Part shown: piece by piece, positions 45,406 to 58,257 of the stretch
Position numbering within the stretch: the stretch's first letter is position 1
Layout of the letters: the number at the start of each line of letters is the position of its first letter
From: Mimachlamys varia
Lineage: Eukaryota; Mollusca; Bivalvia; Pectinida; Pectinidae
Direction of reading: 5' to 3'
DNA length: 64,000 bases
Assembly: GCA_947623455.1 (NCBI GenBank)
Contig: OX392538.1
Coordinates: 27,093,001 to 27,157,000 of the forward strand
Position numbers and translations under genes: made by a program
Notes under the pieces: generated by a model
What the model saw: the letters and a program-made list of their open reading frames with translations, nothing else
Database searches by the model: none
Told to the model about the DNA's origin: nothing

Positions 45406-48400
45406 CTGTACGATAAATCAAAGATACATAAAGGTACCAGATATAAAGTCAAAGACCACCTTATAACATACAATATACCGGATGTTAAAATACTTAAGGA
45501 TTAAATTGAATCTATTTTTTATGTTATGGAGGTATAACACAAAAAACTGGAGTGTACTCTAAATAAACCGTGGAGCGGTTTATGATGAGAGTACACTCCA
45601 GTTTTTTGTGTTATAACCCAATAACATAAAAAATAGATTCAAGTTAATCCTTATAATTTAATCTACACCCTGCGAAAATTAACTTTATTGATGGATTCCT
45701 TTTCTCTTACAAATTAATACGCTGCAGCATCAACCAATCAAAAGCGATGTTATAAACAGCGACGTCGATTTTTACGTTATGGGCTGATAACATAACTTTT
45801 TAAACCAATGAAAATGCTTAATAAATTATTTCTGTATAACCTGTCTAAACCGAAAGTCATCAGAACAAAGCGTTTTGGCTGGTATACACAGCTGTTTGGT
45901 TAGTTAGTAGAGGTGGCATTTAAGTTGGAGGGAAAAGCAAGGACTAAAGGGTAGGACCAGGAAAATAGGTTTCGGATAAGACAGGTTAAACTGTACTAAA
46001 CAGCAATAGATTCCTGCATGTACAAGAAAACAAATTTAAAGAAGACAATTATTATTACAGTCAAAATCAAACATGGCTGCTTGTTGGCCATTTTGTTCTC
46101 TGATGAGTCCTAAAATCAGAATCGCATAAGGCACCAAGAGAAACCTATACACATGAGAGATCGATTAATAAAGACAAATTCAGTACACTCAAGAATCAGT
46201 GATATCAAACGTTCATTGTCTAATCCGAGATTGCCACCTGTCAGCCATTTAGTTTTCTGATCAATCCCAAAATCAAAAAGACACAACTAGGGACCAAGGC
46301 AAATCTGCCAGAAGTTACAGAAATTGAAGATCCACTCAGTACTCCCTAGTACTAGTGATAACAAGAATTATTTTAGGACTGATGATGAAAGATGGCATAC
46401 CAAGAATCAAGGTCTGGGCGAGTTCTGAACAGCCCACCATCTGATGATGGTAATAAGCTAAAAAAATACCTTTCTTCCCGTTCCATGCATCCCATTTTGC
46501 TTTTCCTTTTAGATCAAACATACCAGGTCTTTCTGAAAATGGAAAAAATATAAACAGTGGACTCCACTAAATATCACTCCTGTTAATATCACATTCCTCT
46601 GTATATCATGTTTTTCCCAAGCACCATTTTCTCTATATAATCTATGTAATTTTATTTGGTTAATATTGTGTATTTTGAGGTGAATTCCTCTTAATATCAT
46701 GTTTTTTAACCAATCACATAAAATATCCACAAAATGATGTCATTTCCATTGATTTCAGATACAATTTGTACAAAATGTTGCATAGAAAATAAAAAATAAC
46801 CCCAAAAAATATTTTTAATTGAATGGTGTTATCTATATATTGAAACATCTTCATATGTTCATTGAATAGCTTACTTTTATTTATGGAGATTGGAAATGCA
46901 TTAGATTTAGTGGAAAAATATGTTTCTCTTAATGTCACATTCCTGTTAATATCATGTTTTTGTCTGACAAATGCAACATGATATAAAGAGGAGTGCGCTA
47001 CATGTACAGTACTGTACATGTAAAAAAAAAGATGTTTGCATTTCTTTTATGTAGACCTGGGAAAGACAACAGTTGTCAGTATGTAGTCCTAAGGGTTCTA
47101 ACTCTCTGATTCACTAAGTATTGAGACAGCTAGCGGCCCAATTTTTTTCAACTAACCGACACATTTAATCAAAGAGGGTGTATACTAACTAATCGCCAAC
47201 TATTTCTCAGAAATAAACAGATTCCAGACATCAGTTTTAAAATCGCTGCCGTCTAATGTCACATGATCCAAAAAAAGATAGTTAAGAAAGAAACACTTGC
47301 AACGCGCGACCATTTTCCAAACAGTTGTCTGGAATCTGTGGGTTTTTTTCAGAAATGAGTGGCAACAGTTAATAATTAACAACCTTCTAGTGACTTGATT
47401 AGTAGAAAAGTATTTGTTTTTTACATCGATACTTAATTTTCACATGTAAAAAATGTTGCATATTATAAATCACAGCGACCTGTCTACGGTCGCTAAACTT
47501 TCATATATTTATGAGGGGGGGTTCTGACTCTAGCCATCCCAATATTTAGCGGATCCCTTCAGACTAATTATGTGTGATACCTACCTGTGTTACAATCTCC
47601 CACCATCCCTTGCTTGTACAAGGCGTATAGCTCTAATAAATCAGCGTCTGATGGCCGGCTGGGCAATTTCTTGGCATCTTCTGCAGCTTTTTCAAATGCC
47701 TACAAAAATTGTAAAAAAATCTTTTGATTAATAAATGTATATAAAATGGTACTGAAATCTATGTACAATCTGAGAATCTCCAATTAATTAAGAAGTGCAC
47801 AATGCATTATAACACCTTTACTTGTCAGTGATCACTTAAGAAATTATAAAACCTTCACTTTTCTGTGACTTTAGAAATTAAAACACCTTTACTTGTCATG
47901 ATCAGTGACTTTAGAAATTAAAACACCTTCACTATTCTGTGACTTGATGAGTTTCCAATACATTTGGTGCTTTGTTTATACACTAATTATAAAGGAACCT
48001 TTTTTATGTAATAAACATTCAAATTCCTTGTTATATAATATAATGAATATCATTAGTCACAATTTGGTATTAATTTTCATGTTGAATAAAAATGAATTTG
48101 ATTGAAATGGAATTTACACAACTGAAAACTATTAAACTGGCTTGCTCACCAGTAAATATTTCTATCCCAGGATAGTTTGTAGATAAATGCAACATGACAG
48201 AACTAATTAGTATTCAGTAATTAAGTATCAATTCACTATGTTACAAACATCCCTACAGGGCTTTTTCTGGGTAAATTGGGAAAAGGCCCCTGAGTGAAAT
48301 TGGGAAAAATTAACGACGAATTGGCAAATAATTATAATACAATGTAATTTAATCAGATAAAAGCAATAAAATGACAATATTTCTTTTCAAATAGCTTCTT

Positions 48401-51131
48401 TTTTAACTGATGCAGATGTTCAGTTTTATAAAGTAGATCTAACATCAGATTGGGAAAAAGTCCTTTAATTGGGAAAAATGAAGCCTAAATCTCATTGGGA
48501 ATGGGGCCAAATTTCGGCCCCTGAGAGACTCCAGAAAAAGCCCTGCCCTACCCTTACACATATAATATTACCTTTCTGATATATATAGTAACCCTTTCAA
48601 AGGCAAACAATCATTTTAATGCATTTATGCAATTTAATATTTTCTTTCAGCATCAATTTACCAAGTATACTCTTAAGACTTGTAATCAAGTCACTTACAA
48701 TAAAAGAAATATGTAATTATGCATATATGTATAAGAAAAGAAAAGAAAGACAAATTGACCTTCTTTATAACAATCACCCCTGAAGAAATATATGAACTTT
48801 TCCAATTTAAGGTTGGAATAGTTTATTACAAAATTTCGGGGGGTAAATGAGTTAACGACATTACAGAAGAAATTGATTAATTCATATATATATGGCACTG
48901 GCAGACAACATATATAATACCTGGTACTAACTTTCTGAAAACTTCCACGGAGAAATTTTACATGCTCAGAATAAAAATAGAATAGGATCAACATTTAGAT
49001 CACTGGTTGAAAATGTGAAATTTTACAGTTCAAAGTCCAGAGTCCTCCCTCCAAAAAAAGGAAGTGTTGGCAAGCAGGGTAAAATATATGTACATGTACA
49101 CTTTATTTATACATGTATATTAAAAATTTCCCCTGGCTTAGACATGTATACCATATATGGTGTCAAGGCCAGAAGAAACTCTGGCTATATATATATTTGA
49201 ATTTTATTTCACAATTCTAAAATCAAATTTAAATACATGTTTATCTACTTCTAAAGGTTGAACTTATTTTCCTAAAATACTTCTTAAAAACCGATACCAA
49301 TGCTATCATGATACAACACTTTAAACCAAACTTTAGAGAATCTGAATTTGACTTCAGTTAATTAAATATGATAAGACTGAATAAACTTAGACTGTTTTTT
49401 CTCACACTCACGTCTTCATGGAAATGAGTGAAATGTTTAAATATTTGTTGAATATGTTTGATCAAGTGATGTCGGTATCTGTTTTTGGATTACATGACAC
49501 AGGTTTGTCTGATCATTGTGACTCACGGCTGCCAACACTCGTCTAGTCACCGTGGGTAAACATGTACACTTGACACCCGTTCAAGGTCCTGGGGTCAATA
49601 TGTAGCACACGTCGAGACCTATTACTGTCATATACTTGAATTCTCTTCCTAATTTGGAGGGTTACTCTCGACTTTGGACCCTAAAACTGAGCATTTTCAT
49701 TCATGGAAGTGACCAAGTTCTGATTTTATCGGAAAAAAAAACCCTGTGCGTTTTACAAATATATCCCCCCACCCCACTCCAAGAGTGTACATTTGTACAT
49801 ACACACACACTTATATAATCTATATCATGTAGTTTATTCATGATTTTAATTTAACTCTGCACATTCATGAATTTTTTTTTTTAAATTGGCAAATATGCAA
49901 ACAACTAAAATATTGTGGACATATTGATGATATAGGGAAAAGGCAAAAATTAAATAATGTGCGTTACATGTATATATTTATACTGGCAATAGTAATGCTC
50001 AGACCTGAACTAATCAAATAAAAAGTGCAGCTACATTCAAAATAATTTGGAATTACTTGACCAGCAGTAATAGATCTATAGTAGTATAATAGGAAGAGGA
50101 AAAATGATTTAGATATAAGCGCTGTCACTTGGAAACGAACCAACAACTCGATCGCCAGCGCAATGCTCTACCGCACGCTGAACTAAAGAGAAATTCTCTA
50201 TAGCTTCGTTTGTATTAGGTTTATTTTAGTGACAGGGTAGTGAGGGTACGTAGCTTTGATCATTAATCTGTTGTCCTAGAGATTGGGACGTCCTCGATCC
50301 AAACCTTGGCTTGGCTATTACACTATAAGTTAGGCCTATCCAATTGTTAAGAGTAGTCTGACTGGAATTCCTTATGGGCCCAGCCAGTCTCTGAACTCAA
50401 GATGGTTACTTCAAATTATAATTAAATATGTAACAATTTACAACCCCGTTTTGGTATAATCCTTGTCTTGAGCATTCACCACCCTTGGGTTGAAATACGG
50501 GATCAAGGGTGCCTGTGACTTAAACAAAGGTCGGCAAACTTACAGTAATATATATACACGCGTACAAGTGTGTCTATAATTGACCTGTGGTTGAACCTTG
50601 GGATTGACACAGCCAGGCAACAAAATGACTAGTGCAAGTCTAATTGTGAACTACAAGCTTATTGTGTTCGGTGTCGCATGGGCATACAGGAAATGTGTAC
50701 ACTATTTGTTCAAAAAAAAAAATCCCTATTTTTTGTTAAATTTCTGCTAATTAACAGTCCAGATCTCTACAAAAAAAAAGCACACACATAACTTTCCGAT
50801 TCCTAGACTACAGATTATGTTGTGGGTTCAAATCGGAAAAGTTTATCCTGAATACAATATCAGTCACATGAACATGTGGCCGCCAGTTGTCTTATTTGTT
50901 AACTTCATTGCAAATCAACCAAACTATGCCTCCCCGATGATAAATAGGCCTATATACATTGTATATGTCTAGCATCTGATCAACGGACGGTTCCCCCAAG
51001 CAAGGTAATTTACCACCACGCGTTTGCTGGCGATGCGAGACTTTCATAAATGCAAAAAGCGCAGTTGATGTTTTTTTTAGTAAATATATAATCTAAGTAC
51101 AAAGTTCAGAGTGTGTACTTACATCAGCCAT
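45344..51131 (-). CDS. DBI: Acyl-CoA-binding protein (ACBP/DBI family), complete
   Basis: Small cytosolic carrier of long-chain acyl-CoA esters. Exons on - strand: 51131-51123, 47699-47585, 46532-46470, 45405-45344; all GT/AG and in phase, giving 82 residues (family usually 86-90). Starts [15 protein letters not shown]. The family signature is present: [31 protein letters not shown], then YVAKVEKL. Tyr and Lys of the YKQ motif, the Lys of KAKWDAW and the C-terminal Tyr, which hold the CoA moiety in characterised ACBPs, are all there. A Cys stands where many homologues have Ile or Val (GDCNTERP). The start codon is the only ATG in frame with this short first exon. Family certain; DBI is the family name rather than a proven orthologue. 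Confidence 0.95.
45497..45833. mobile_element. TGACGTCG-bearing fold-back repeat, copy 2 (inverted), in ACBP intron 3
   Basis: The part 45510-45650 is a near-perfect palindrome: atctattttttatgttatgg and aactggagtgtactctaaat against gagagtacactccagttttt and ccaataacataaaaaataga, with a loop around ccgtggagcggttt. The rest is the reverse of the 22062 copy with cgacgtcgatt-like motifs. Confidence 0.87.
46470..46532 (-). CDS. DBI: ACBP exon 3
   Basis: Acceptor ttttcag ends at 46533, donor gtattt from 46469. Encodes [19 protein letters not shown], the most conserved ACBP block. Confidence 0.97.
46554..47000. mobile_element. ~450-bp AT-rich MITE, copy 3, in ACBP intron 2
   Basis: Starts acagtggactccactaaata and ends aaagaggagtgcgct. 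Same orientation as the 37285 copy. It begins about 20 bp upstream, in transcript sense, of ACBP exon 3's acceptor. Confidence 0.87.
47585..47699 (-). CDS. DBI: ACBP exon 2
   Basis: Acceptor at 47701-47700, donor at 47584-47583. [18 protein letters not shown], then [18 protein letters not shown]; covers helices 1 and 2 of the four-helix fold. Confidence 0.96.
48256..48544. mobile_element. hAT-like MITE with CAGGGCTTTTTCTGG ends
   Basis: Left cagggctttttctgg and right ccagaaaaagccctg form a perfect 15-bp inverted pair; the interior has many tgggaaaa motifs. Flanking cccta/cccta may be part of a target duplication. CAGGG-type ends resemble hAT elements; no transposase. Confidence 0.85.
48769..48855. 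mobile_element. ~88-bp palindromic repeat, copy 15
   Basis: aacaatcacccctgaagaaa to ttcggggggtaaatgagttaa, in ACBP intron 1. Confidence 0.8.
50095..50190 (-). mobile_element. tRNA-like SINE head, - strand
   Basis: On the - strand: tttagttcagcgtgcggtag + agcattgcgctggcgatcga, then ttggttcgtttcc, which match a tRNA D-arm/box A and box B. The body after it is AT-rich and not recognised. No intact cloverleaf, so not a functional tRNA. Confidence 0.6.
51123..51131 (-). CDS. DBI: ACBP exon 1 (start codon)
   Basis: ATG GCT GAT followed by a strong GTAAGT donor at 51122-51117. Only three codons, joined in phase 0 across a 3.4-kb intron. The region just upstream on the - strand (to about 51235) is less AT-rich and probably 5' UTR and promoter. 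Confidence 0.85.
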
Positions 51132-51734
51132 GATTACAGGTTTTACTGTTCGTTTCAGTGCACAGGTAGGAGATTGCTACGGTCCACGCCTTCCTCACGC
51201 TACAAATGATATCACCACGGGTAGCGCCCCCTAGTAGTATACGACGCGAGTAAGATGAGGCCAAACAGGGGTAATCATATAATTTACTATAAAATCACTT
51301 TCTTTGTAGTTGCCGTCAACAATAATCGGGATAGTTTGAATTTGACAATTGAAAGATTTAATAGTCTTTGAGTATGCACACCCATCCGACAACGTCATCA
51401 CAGTTCTGTCCAAACATGAGCCTTACATACTTGACAAGGAACTTATTATCATAAAACGATATCAGCAGGTAATGAAAGTTGAAATATTTGGCTAAGTGAT
51501 TCCCCCCCTGGCAGTATGTCTCACTTTCTCTAATGATATGAATTGATATAATCATGGACGTATACATGACACGTTTACGTCCCTGATATAATATGCAGTT
51601 GAACAAAGAAAATGGAGGCTTTCTACGCTGTGTTCACTCACATAACTTACATGTAAATAATACTAATAATTAACTGAAACTCGGTGATATAACATAAATG
51701 ATGTCTAGATCTACATGTGAATTATGTAAATTCA

Positions 51735-51783
51735 GAGACGTATATTTATTATATTTCGTATATTGTTTTATATACGTCTCTGG
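51735..51783. repeat. Short inverted repeat
   Basis: Arms cagagacgtatat and atatacgtctctg, 13 bp, separated by an AT-rich loop of about 23 bp. A hairpin if transcribed. Confidence 0.75.
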
Positions 51784-53324
51784 TAAATTAAAGCAATTTA
51801 CAAATGAAGATAATTTCCGAGTTAAATCGAAAGGTCAACCGGTCAAGAGTCGTTGAAAACTAAATTAGCATAATGGCATATATATAACACGTCTGAGTCT
51901 CTGAACAATCGCAACATAGAGATATTTATTTAGGAAATAATTCTAGAAAAGAAAAAAAATACAATATACCAATCTAATTAATTGAAGTCTTTACATATTT
52001 TGTACCACAAAAACAAAACACAATAAACAAAAATATGTTTAAATGTTATATTTTGGCAGTTCTAGGAAAGTCATTATATTACAATAAGTAAATTACTAAA
52101 ACAAACTGCTGTAAATATGAAAAATGTGTTGGTTTTTTTTTATCTGGATATTGTACAAAAATAACTTCCATACTTTTAAGTAATATTAAAACTTTTCAAT
52201 GCCAGTATAAGTAAATACTAGCCAGTTTGTGTCAGTAGTCATATCACTGTCCTTGACAATACAATGCTGATAGCAAATGTAATTGTCTGCATTTAATTAA
52301 AATCACTCACACTGGTTGTAAATGTCAACTAAACTAAATAAACCAAACCAAAAAATAAATAAACCAAACTGCCATGTAGGCACAGGCCCGTGCTTGTACA
52401 TCATTTTTCCAACGGTACATATACATGAATGTGTATTGAAGTCGAGAAATTTCGTAATTCGGCTAAAATTTTAAAACTCCACTGTTATTTTTACTCTTTT
52501 TAATCGACTCGTCAGATAAACTGACAAGGCTGCAGGAAAATTGTTAATCATATAATCATATGCCACATCGGGTTTTATCATATAACTGGCCCACCCCGTC
52601 ATGTGATACGACCATGTCATGAATATGGTATCATCGGCGTGGCAAGTATGGATTTTTTTTTCAATTAACCAATACCTTTACGGTACCGTCTTCTTTCTGC
52701 ACTAATAGAGTGTTTAGGAAGGGCATTGTTCCGTTGATTTCTTTATCGCATGTAAATTTGATGTTGTTAGTAGTACAGTATATATGGTGTTGATGTGTGT
52801 GGCTAATTCTTTCTGTGGCCCGTTCTTAAATTGATTATCTCAAGTATGTCGTCAACATATCGTTTCTACATTTCTTTACATAGAGCATACACGTACTTTC
52901 CAACTCGAAGAAAATGTTTACAAAGAAGCGAGATTTCTAACTACAGCTTTACCCTAGTCGAAAGCGGCAAAATCATATTACATTATGCCACAGACTTAGA
53001 TTAATCTAAGTCCGTGATTATACTTATTGACGGAGATGTGTATGTCACACAGATGACTTTTATGTCTTCGTTATTACTTACTGACGAGTAAATGACTTAG
53101 AAACGTATGGATATTGATTTTGTTTTCACGACATCATTGAAGTAAAACATATCATCGTAGTTTATTTTCACATTAATGATTTGAATATGATACCGACCAA
53201 ATGGCATCATTTAAAATCAATACTAATAAACGCTCAGAGGGGTTGCACATTAAAATACATTGTACCTCCAGCAGGGGCTGCAGTCGATGATTAGTACATC
53301 AGTACATTATACATGTACAGTGTA

Positions 53325-53657
53325 TTATATTTATAGATTTAGTTAAGATTAACTGATATCAGCAATATTCAAGATGAAATCTTACGCGGTTACCGGTACA
53401 GCAACAGTTAAAACACGCTGTTTGTAAACACGCGTCCATTTCGAACCGTCTTCTACCTTCGGTTTGTTGTTGAAGTGGGCCCCACCTGAATTATTTTCAA
53501 TTCTTTGGATTTTTTTGTCAAGAGTTTCTTGTTAGTTACCGCTCAGGTTTACTTAGTTTTAGGCTTATTTTTGTATGTTTATCAGCTGGAAATTTTTCAG
53601 AAATTTTCAAAATCACGAAAATTTCCCTGAAGTTACGTATATATATTGGGCCTTTAA
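53325..53657. mobile_element. ~390-bp TTAA-flanked element, copy 2 (inverted, truncated)
   Basis: Reverse of copy 1: gattaactgatatcagcaat, ttgaagtgggccccacctga and the end atatattgggcctttaa. The ttaaaggccc end expected on the left is missing. Confidence 0.82.
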
Positions 53658-53869
53658 TCAAATGGTATAGGGTCACTATTTACCTGCCCAACCACGTGGG
53701 TTTTCTCCCACAATAACATCCTGCGCTAACATCCGGGCCCACGTTAGTGATTAATATTAATATAAATTGGATAACTTGTTTCATAATTGTTGTAAAATAA
53801 ATAAATTTTATTTTTAATTAATAAAATAGGCGATCATTTAACAGAATGGCTAAAGTCTGAGTTCAATCA

Positions 53870-54032
53870 CAGATGCTTGAATTTCTGTCAGTATATATAA
53901 AAAAACAAATGTTTATATATATGGAGCCGCGGCCCATTACAGAATGTAATGCCGTTACATTACTGTAATGGGATGTTCATTTCACACATTTATTTTTATT
54001 ATTTACTGACAGAAACTCAAGCAACTGTGGTT
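53870..54032. repeat. Inverted repeat around a GTAATG-rich core
   Basis: gcttgaatttctgtcagtat pairs with ttactgacagaaactcaagc; inside, cattacagaatgtaatgccg and ttacattactgtaatggg form a second inverted pair. Probably a small MITE; one copy seen. Confidence 0.7.
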
Positions 54033-54639
54033 CATTATGTTCAACGTTCTATTAATAGATAAGGTTAATATATAAGACGCGTCCACACATGTGCCGCGTG
54101 AGTCAGTAATGAAGAAGGGTTTTGACATATATGTGTCATTGGTTACATATCTATCTGGAGAACGTTAACTAAGCCTTTAACTTTCAAGAATAAAGTTTTT
54201 AAAAAGAATCTGTATTTGCATTATCATTGGTTTGTTCACAACCCAAAGTAAGGATTTAACATTGCGCAATCCATATATTTGATAGAACAAAAAGAAACCA
54301 TGCTCAACGAATTTTTGGCGCTGTAGAGAATTTAAATTGCACAACACAAGATTATTACCTTGATGATTACGGCCAGATGAACAGTACAGAAGATGGTAAA
54401 TAACTGTTTTTTAAACGGACTACACACTTTCATCGTAACCTAGAATGAAGCATCAATTTGACCTTTCCAACTGAATTATAATGATGCGATTATTCTGTTT
54501 AAAAGTCTTTATGATTAGTGCTATACTGTATCTTATTGAAAACCATACTTAATGTACACATGTTGGCATCCCATCCAGTCACTTTAACAAAGTGACATAA
54601 TTAAACTTGTTTGGAACAGAGACGTAAAATGTATAAAGC

Positions 54640-54735
54640 CATGGTTTTATGCGTCTGTGTTACGCCGGTCGAAACACCGATGTAATTCGGTGTGTGTATC
54701 GGCGTTAAACTCGTAAGCAAGCAAGCAAGCGTCTG
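54640..54735 (+). repeat. Fragment of a dispersed repeat with (AAGC)n tail
   Basis: ttatgcgtctgtgttacgcc, cggtgtgtgtatcggcgtta and a short aagcaagcaagcaagc tail. It resembles the 3' end of a SINE or LINE, but the family is not identified. Confidence 0.45.
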
Positions 54736-54990
54736 TGTTTGGAACAAGCATTTCCATTGGCTATTATGTTATCAGCCCAAACGTAAAAAAAATAACGTCG
54801 CCGTTTATAACGTTGCTTTTGATTGGCTGTTGCAGCAGAGTAATAATTTGTAAGAAGAAAACAAAACTACATCGATAAAGTGAATTTTCGTAAGGTATTG
54901 ATTAAATTATAAGGATTGACTTGAATCTATTTTTTCTGTAATGGGGTTATAACACAAAAAACGGAGTTTATTTAGAGTATACTCCGGCTT
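54733..54990. mobile_element. TGACGTCG-type repeat, copy 3
   Basis: tttggaacaagcatttccat, then ataacgtcgccgtttataac; ends in aaaacggagtttatttagag. Diverged, with acataac lost from the middle. Confidence 0.78.
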
Positions 54991-55837
54991 CCATAACAAA
55001 TAGTACATCCTTTCTGGGAGTAGGAGATATTTATACAGGTTAGTTTGCACGTAAGGACAGAGAGACGGGACCAGGGGTTAGGAAGGGCTACAGGCCAGGG
55101 CGTGTCAAGATACAGGAGCTTTTTGATTTGACGAAAATTAATGTCCATGTCTTGGAAGTAATCAAGCTAACTGTAATAGGGTCATTTTTAATGTCATTTG
55201 TCCGTTTATAAAGTAACCGTATCGCGTTGCGCGACATTTGACCGTTGCGTCATGTACTGTGAGTCTACCTTATATGTATATGTAATGTCCAGTTTACCTA
55301 TGTGACGTAATCATTATATGTGTCCATGTGGTGTCTTTTGTGGTCACTTTGTTAGGGTTTGGCGGGGAAATAAACGTAGCCATTGTCTACGGACGGAGAA
55401 AATATTCTGTAGCCGTCAAGACCATTTTTAGTATTTACAATTGTCCTGGATATTCCAGATGATATTCAATAGACCCTTGACCCATTGTTAGGGGTCGTTA
55501 ACTACGTTAACGTTAACAAACCAAAATAAACAACAACTGGAACTGACATGATGTGTTTGCCCTCATTTTTACATAACTGTTTTGTGATATTGACTATAAC
55601 AAATATCCGAGACACAACGCGTTGTACTGCAAGTTCGTACATTATATTACTGTACGCTGATATAATATTGTATCACTTCAACATGTACTTGTGACGACAA
55701 CCGGTCAATCAGCCATTCCCGTTCCAAGCTGAACGTCTTGCTGGTAATGATAACTATCATTTCAAAGACTTTGGGACAGAACGTCTTTCCAAGGTGGGAG
55801 ACCAGTCAATATTTAAATCAAAAGTGAAATATTGTTA

Positions 55838-56115
55838 TATAATTTAATCTTGTTTGAAACAAGCATTTTCATTGGCTCAAAAAACATGTTATCAGCCCAT
55901 AACGTAAAAAATGACGTCGCCATTTATAACGTCGCTTTTGATTGGCTGATGCAGCAGCGTAATGATTTGTAAGAAAAAAGAGTCCATCAATAAAGTTAAT
56001 TATTGCAGGGTATAGATCAAATTATAAGTATTAACTTGAATCTATTTTTATGTGATGGGATTATAACACAAAAAACTGGAGTGTACTCTCATCATAAACC
56101 GCTTCGCGGAAGTTA
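55838..56115. mobile_element. TGACGTCG-type repeat, copy 4
   Basis: taatttaatcttgtttgaaa through atgacgtcgccatttataac to ctggagtgtactctcatcat and aaaccgcttcgcgg. One arm of the fold-back is present, the other is not. Confidence 0.83.
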
Positions 56116-57865
56116 TAATTAACTTCATACGATGTTTTGTTATTTTTCAACTACATGTATGTATGGGTTTTGATACAATTAAAATCCTCAAAATGCAATA
56201 TTTTTGCAGTCTCACTTGTTTTAAGTATACAATTCAACAATATATTTCTTTCTTATATTTTTGACAGTGGATCAGTGTATTAATTCCATTCAAATGTACA
56301 AATGAAAGAATAACAACTTTTATTCATTTTTGAACATTATAAAAAATAGACCCCTCCCTTGACACCTCCCTGCAACTTCCAGGACTTTGGTATTTTTGAA
56401 ATAAAAATGCAAATGTCACCGATAAGTGGACTTTCTAAAGGAAATTGCATCAAATGTGTTCATTTTTGTTGGTTAATGGCTTAATATGTACAAAGTTTGT
56501 AACAAAGCTTTTAGATGGCGGTGTATGTTGGCTTTGTCCATCGATTCGGAGAAAAGTCTTTCTCTAGCCATCAGTGGTGCATGTACCGCTCCCCTGTTCT
56601 CGTCTTCATGGACCTAGTGTAGCTCCAGAACTCCAGTTTTTTTTTATTGGCTTCCCATCATTCTTACCAACCGCAATAAGTTATTTCTCCACATATTTCC
56701 TGTACGCTAAATACGTATAACCCTCTGCAGTCCTGCGTAAGTTTGATGTACATTTCTCTCATTCAAACATAGTTTAGTGATTATAACAACCAAACGGATG
56801 AGACATAAGTTCTCACAACTTACTATATATTGACTTTCTCCATGGAAACATTTGTTTATTTTGCTATGTATTCTTTGTATTTCCAACTTTTTTCAAAGAA
56901 TTTTCCTGATATTATATTTAAGAATCATGTTTGATGAGATTTTGTATACGTATAGAGATTTTTTTCCAGCTTCAACTCATAATATTTGCACGGTTTTCCG
57001 TTGTATATGACCAAAAAGTCATAATTTATTTACAACATCCATTTTTGGACGCCATTTTGACGTCATTTTGGTAACGTTATATCGAAAAATGTCATCACAT
57101 GGAAATTATCAGTGTTGACAATTCTGTGTTGTTCCATAAAAACATGACGGAAAAGTCAACGAATATCATGAGAAGATATTATGGATCAATTTCTCTGTAC
57201 AAAATGACTAAATATTGTCAAAATCCACCCATAAAGTCAGGAAAAATCATTTAAAAGGTTTGGAAAAACAAAGAATATATTACAAAATGAAAAAAAGGTT
57301 TCCATACTTTTGGCACGGTACTGTAATACTCCATAGTGCAAATAGCGAAAGTGTTTAAATCATCTTGGTATAATATCCTTGTGGAACATTATGAAAATAT
57401 TAGATATAAAGTGCCTGACCAGTGAGAGTAATATCACGTTTATCTCCCCTTCCCACAAAATTTAGAAAAACTGTCAAAAAGATTTCAATGGCCGCCAAGT
57501 AGCTTCATACGAAAATGCTAAATCTAAATGAAGTGGTTTTTGAATGAATTATTTCCAATATGAGGCGATGTTTATTACATATGTAATTTACATAATTCCG
57601 GTACATAAAACAAAATATAGGGACGGTTTTTCGTTATCTTGATAGAAACAATTAAAAAAATATAAGGATTGATCTATAACTCGGAGTACAAACAGCTAAG
57701 TGTTTTAGATACATCTTTATTGTTCCTGTTAAACAATATTATATAAAATACAGACGTATGGCAAATGAAAGTAAAAGTAAGTTTATTTTCACTATAGCCC
57801 CTAAAATAAAAAAACACAACCAAACAAACAAACAAATAACAGACGGTTCAATGTTCGTTACTATC

Positions 57866-58257
57866 TTAAAGGCCCAATATACGTAACTTCAGGACATTTT
57901 TCTTGATTCTGAAAAATTAAGGAGACAAATCCAGTTGATAACCATGCAAACATTAGCCTAAAATGAAGTAAACTGAGTGGTAACTAACAAGAAACTTTTG
58001 ACAGAAAAATCCAAAGAATTGAAAATAATTCCGGTGGGGCCCACTTCAACAACAAGCCGAAGTTAGAAGACATTTCAAAATAGACGCATGTTTACAAATA
58101 CCGAGTTTCAACTGCTGTTGTACCGGTTACCGCGTAACAATTCATCTTGAATATTGCTGATATCAGTTAATCTTAACTAAATCTATTGATATAAAAAGTT
58201 ATTAGGCTTGATTTTCGCTTCAAGTTTTGCCGAAAGTTACGTATATTGGGCCTTTAA
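57866..58257. mobile_element. ~390-bp TTAA-flanked element, copy 3 (best preserved)
   Basis: ttaaaggcccaatatacgta at the left, tacgtatattgggcctttaa at the right: a perfect 20-bp inverted pair ending in TTAA. Same orientation as copy 1. Confidence 0.9.

Larger units (their letters stand above)
47700..51122 (-). other. 3.4-kb intron 1 of the ACBP gene
   Basis: Contains three near-repeats of attaaaacacctttacttgtc (47810-47930), a hAT-like MITE (48256), a palindromic repeat (48769) and a SINE-like fragment (50100). Nothing coding seen. Confidence 0.75.

Noticed and set aside
50095..50190. tRNA gene on the - strand
   Set aside because: Boxes A and B are recognisable, but no acceptor stem closes and no proper anticodon arm is seen.
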